From Streptomyces showdoensis (GTDB lineage Bacteria; Actinomycetota; Actinomycetes; Streptomycetales; Streptomycetaceae): a stretch of DNA of 64,000 bases. A program made the position numbers and the translations under genes. The DNA is taken from contig NZ_BAAAXG010000026.1 in NCBI RefSeq assembly GCF_039535475.1, positions 1,612,001-1,676,000 on the forward strand. Reading direction: 5' to 3'. Each line of letters starts with the position of its first letter. The first letter of the stretch is position 1. The notes beneath the pieces were generated by a model. That model saw nothing but the letters and a program-made list of their open reading frames with translations, ran no database searches and was not told where the DNA came from. Below, in pieces: positions 62,183 through 64,000 of the stretch.

Positions 62183-63061
62183 ATGGAGCTCGGTCTCGTC
62201 GGTCTCGGCAAGATGGGCGGCAACATGCGTGAGCGCATCCGCCGCGCAGGCCACACCGTCGTCGGATACGACCGCAACCCTGACCTCGCCGATGTCCACA
62301 GCCTCCAGGAGCTTGTGGACGGCCTCCAGGGTCCGCGGGTCGTGTGGGTGATGGTCCCGGCCGGTGCCGCGACCCAGTCCACCATCGACGAGCTGGCCGA
62401 GCTGCTCTCCCCCGGCGACATCGTCGTGGACGGCGGCAACTCCCGCTGGACCGACGACGAGAAGCACGCCGAGGAGCTGGCGGCCAAGGGCATCGGCTTC
62501 GTCGACTGCGGTGTCTCCGGCGGCGTCTGGGGCCTGGAGAACGGCTACGCGCTGATGTACGGCGGCGACGCCGAGCACGTGGCCCGCGTCCAGCCGATCT
62601 TCGACGCGCTCAAGCCCGAGGGCGAGTTCGGCTCGGTGCACGCCGGCAAGGTCGGCGCCGGCCACTTCGCGAAGATGGTCCACAACGGCATCGAGTACGC
62701 GATGATGCAGGCCTACGCCGAGGGCTGGGAGCTCCTGGAGAAGGTCGACTCCGTCACCGACGTGCGCGAGGTCTTCCGCTCCTGGCAGGAGGGCACGGTC
62801 ATCCGTTCCTGGCTGCTGGACCTCGCGGTCAACGCCCTCGACGAGGACGAGCACCTGGACAAGCTGCGCGGCTACGCGTCGGACTCCGGCGAGGGCCGGT
62901 GGACGGTCGAGGCCGCCATCGACAACGCCGTGCCGCTGCCGGCGATCACCGCCTCGCTGTTCGCGCGGTTCGCCTCCCGTCAGGACGACTCCCCGCAGAT
63001 GAAGATGATCGCCGCGCTGCGCAACCAGTTCGGTGGCCACGCGGTCGAGACGAAGAAGTAA
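62183..63061 (+). CDS. gnd: 6-phosphogluconate dehydrogenase, decarboxylating (short form)
   Basis: 292 residues, the short bacterial NAD(P)-dependent type. Rossmann start [14 protein letters not shown], substrate motif [21 protein letters not shown] and the [14 protein letters not shown] loop are clear. Converts 6-phosphogluconate to ribulose-5-phosphate with CO2 release, giving NADPH. ATG at 62183 with AAGGAATC upstream; upstream in-frame readings are unconserved. Placed between dnaN and recF, as in other streptomycetes, for no obvious functional reason. Confidence 0.93.
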   Translation: MELGLVGLGKMGGNMRERIRRAGHTVVGYDRNPDLADVHSLQELVDGLQGPRVVWVMVPAGAATQSTIDELAELLSPGDIVVDGGNSRWTDDEKHAEELAAKGIGFVDCGVSGGVWGLENGYALMYGGDAEHVARVQPIFDALKPEGEFGSVHAGKVGAGHFAKMVHNGIEYAMMQAYAEGWELLEKVDSVTDVREVFRSWQEGTVIRSWLLDLAVNALDEDEHLDKLRGYASDSGEGRWTVEAAIDNAVPLPAITASLFARFASRQDDSPQMKMIAALRNQFGGHAVETKK

Positions 63062-63067
63062 TCCACA

Positions 63068-63093
63068 GGCTGTGCACCCCGCGGTGCACAGCC
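63068..63093 (+). other. Hairpin in the gnd-recF gap
   Basis: GGCTGTGCACC-CCGC-GGTGCACAGCC is a perfect 11-bp stem, 6 bases after the gnd stop and 28 bases before the recF start. It may be a terminator, an attenuator, or a relative of the TGTGCAC-type DnaA motif found in oriC. The adjoining TAATCCACA resembles a DnaA box. Confidence 0.55.
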
Positions 63094-63120
63094 GCCGGGG
63101 GAAGAAGGTCGGCGCCCACC

Positions 63121-64000
63121 ATGCACGTCACGCATCTGTCGCTGGCCGACTTCCGCTCGTACGCCCGGGTCGAGGTCCCGCTCGACCCGGGCGTCACCGC
63201 GTTCGTGGGGGCGAACGGGCAGGGCAAGACCAATCTCGTCGAGGCGGTCGGCTATCTCGCCACCCTCGGCAGCCACCGCGTCGCCTCCGACGCCCCGCTC
63301 GTGCGGATGGGCGCCGAGCGGGCGGTCATCCGGGCCGCCGTCACCCAGGGCGAGCGCTCCCAGCTGGTCGAGCTCGAACTCAACCCGGGCCGCGCGAACC
63401 GGGCCCGGATCAACCGGTCCTCGCAGGTCAGGCCCCGTGACGTCCTGGGGATCGTGCGGACGGTGCTGTTCGCGCCGGAGGACCTGGCGCTGATCAAGGG
63501 CGACCCGGGCGAGCGCCGGCGCTTCCTCGACGAGCTGATCACGGCGCGCGCGCCGCGCATGGCGGGCGTGCGCTCGGACTACGAGCGGGTGCTCAAGCAG
63601 CGCAACACGCTCCTGAAGTCCGCCGCCATGGCCCGCCGGCACGGCGGCCGGTTCATGGACCTGTCCACGCTCGACGTCTGGGACCAGCACCTGGCCCGCG
63701 CGGGCGCCGAGCTGCTCGCCCAGCGGCTCGACCTCATCGGGGTGCTGCGCCCGCTCGCCGACAAGGCGTACGAGCAGCTGGCCCCCGGCGGCGGCCCCGT
63801 ACACCTGGAGTACAAGCCGTCCGCGCCCGGCTCCGGGCACACCCGCGAGGAGCTGTACGAGCAGCTGACCGCCGCGCTCGCCGAGGTCCGCAAGCAGGAG
63901 ATCGAGCGGGGCGTCACGCTGGTCGGGCCGCACCGCGACGAGCTCCTGCTCAAGCTGGGCGACCTGCCGGCCAAGGGGTACGCGAGCCACGGCGAGTCCT
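63121..64000 (+). CDS. recF: DNA replication/repair protein RecF, 3'-truncated by the window edge
   Basis: Runs off the right edge (about 293 codons seen; family usually about 370). Walker A is [17 protein letters not shown] (Gly30 to Thr37) and typical RecF segments [23 protein letters not shown] and [13 protein letters not shown] are present. An ABC-type ATPase that loads RecA at gaps with RecO/RecR. ATG at 63121, preceded by GGGGGAAGAAGG. The final Walker B/signature part is outside the window. Confidence 0.95.
   Translation, partial: MHVTHLSLADFRSYARVEVPLDPGVTAFVGANGQGKTNLVEAVGYLATLGSHRVASDAPLVRMGAERAVIRAAVTQGERSQLVELELNPGRANRARINRSSQVRPRDVLGIVRTVLFAPEDLALIKGDPGERRRFLDELITARAPRMAGVRSDYERVLKQRNTLLKSAAMARRHGGRFMDLSTLDVWDQHLARAGAELLAQRLDLIGVLRPLADKAYEQLAPGGGPVHLEYKPSAPGSGHTREELYEQLTAALAEVRKQEIERGVTLVGPHRDELLLKLGDLPAKGYASHGES

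Overview
This window is the oriC-proximal core of a Streptomyces (or very close streptomycete) chromosome. The evidence is the very high G+C content, frequent GTG/TTG starts, the streptomycete-only sporulation pair ssgA/ssgR, nine perfect 14-bp parS sites (GTTTCACGTGAAAC), and an origin of nearly 1 kb full of DnaA boxes between dnaA and dnaN. No insertion sequences, prophage genes, CRISPR arrays, rRNA or tRNA genes were seen. Nearly all of it is vertically inherited core sequence.

Layout. 1-2.1 kb: cydAB terminal bd oxidase with a perfect Rex operator. 2.3-7.7 kb: a cyclophilin-fold protein, a HisC-type aminotransferase, a LacI regulator, a metallophosphatase and a membrane protein. 7.9-9.8 kb: thiC behind a TPP riboswitch. 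9.9-13.2 kb: a YibE/F membrane protein, ssgA and ssgR (sporulation septation), and a small membrane protein. 13.4-19.5 kb: cupin, holin-like protein, PtpA phosphatase overlapping a Cys/Met PLP enzyme, LysR, Nudix, flavohaemoglobin-like protein and a HAD phosphatase. 19.6-23.5 kb: membrane protein, two GNATs, MarR and a serine hydrolase. 23.5-28.6 kb: dnaB, a MATE exporter and the rpsF-ssb-rpsR-rplI operon. 28.8-36 kb: envelope genes (FemX-like bridge enzyme, alanine-racemase-like protein, GT87 mannosyltransferase-like protein, bifunctional PBP). 36.4-39.6 kb: PadR regulator, inositol-1-phosphate synthase and an MFS transporter. 39.7-51.6 kb: cca; then a DUF6049-type protein, murJ, a pseudokinase, sigM, rsmA, trxB and trxA; then a GNAT. 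51.8-57.8 kb: parB-parA, rsmG, jag, yidC, yidD, rnpA and rpmH on the minus strand. 58.2-64 kb: dnaA, oriC, dnaN, gnd and the start of recF on the plus strand.

The genes fall into interacting groups. DnaA, DnaN, RecF, DnaB and SSB replicate the chromosome from oriC, and ParA/ParB act on the parS sites scattered through the same 35 kb. FemX-like, MurJ, PBP, YidC and SsgA connect replication to wall growth and sporulation septation. Rex, the sigma-R-type trxB promoter, SigM/RsmA, CydAB and the globin protein form a redox-responsive layer. The most interesting points are how parS is placed (inside convergent-gene palindromes, and inside coding sequence where it dictates the peptide VSRET), DnaA-box clusters outside oriC (upstream of dnaB, parA and hisC), and two palindromes that look like uncharacterised operators (2277-2293 and 36303-36323). 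I found no convincing novel multi-gene system.
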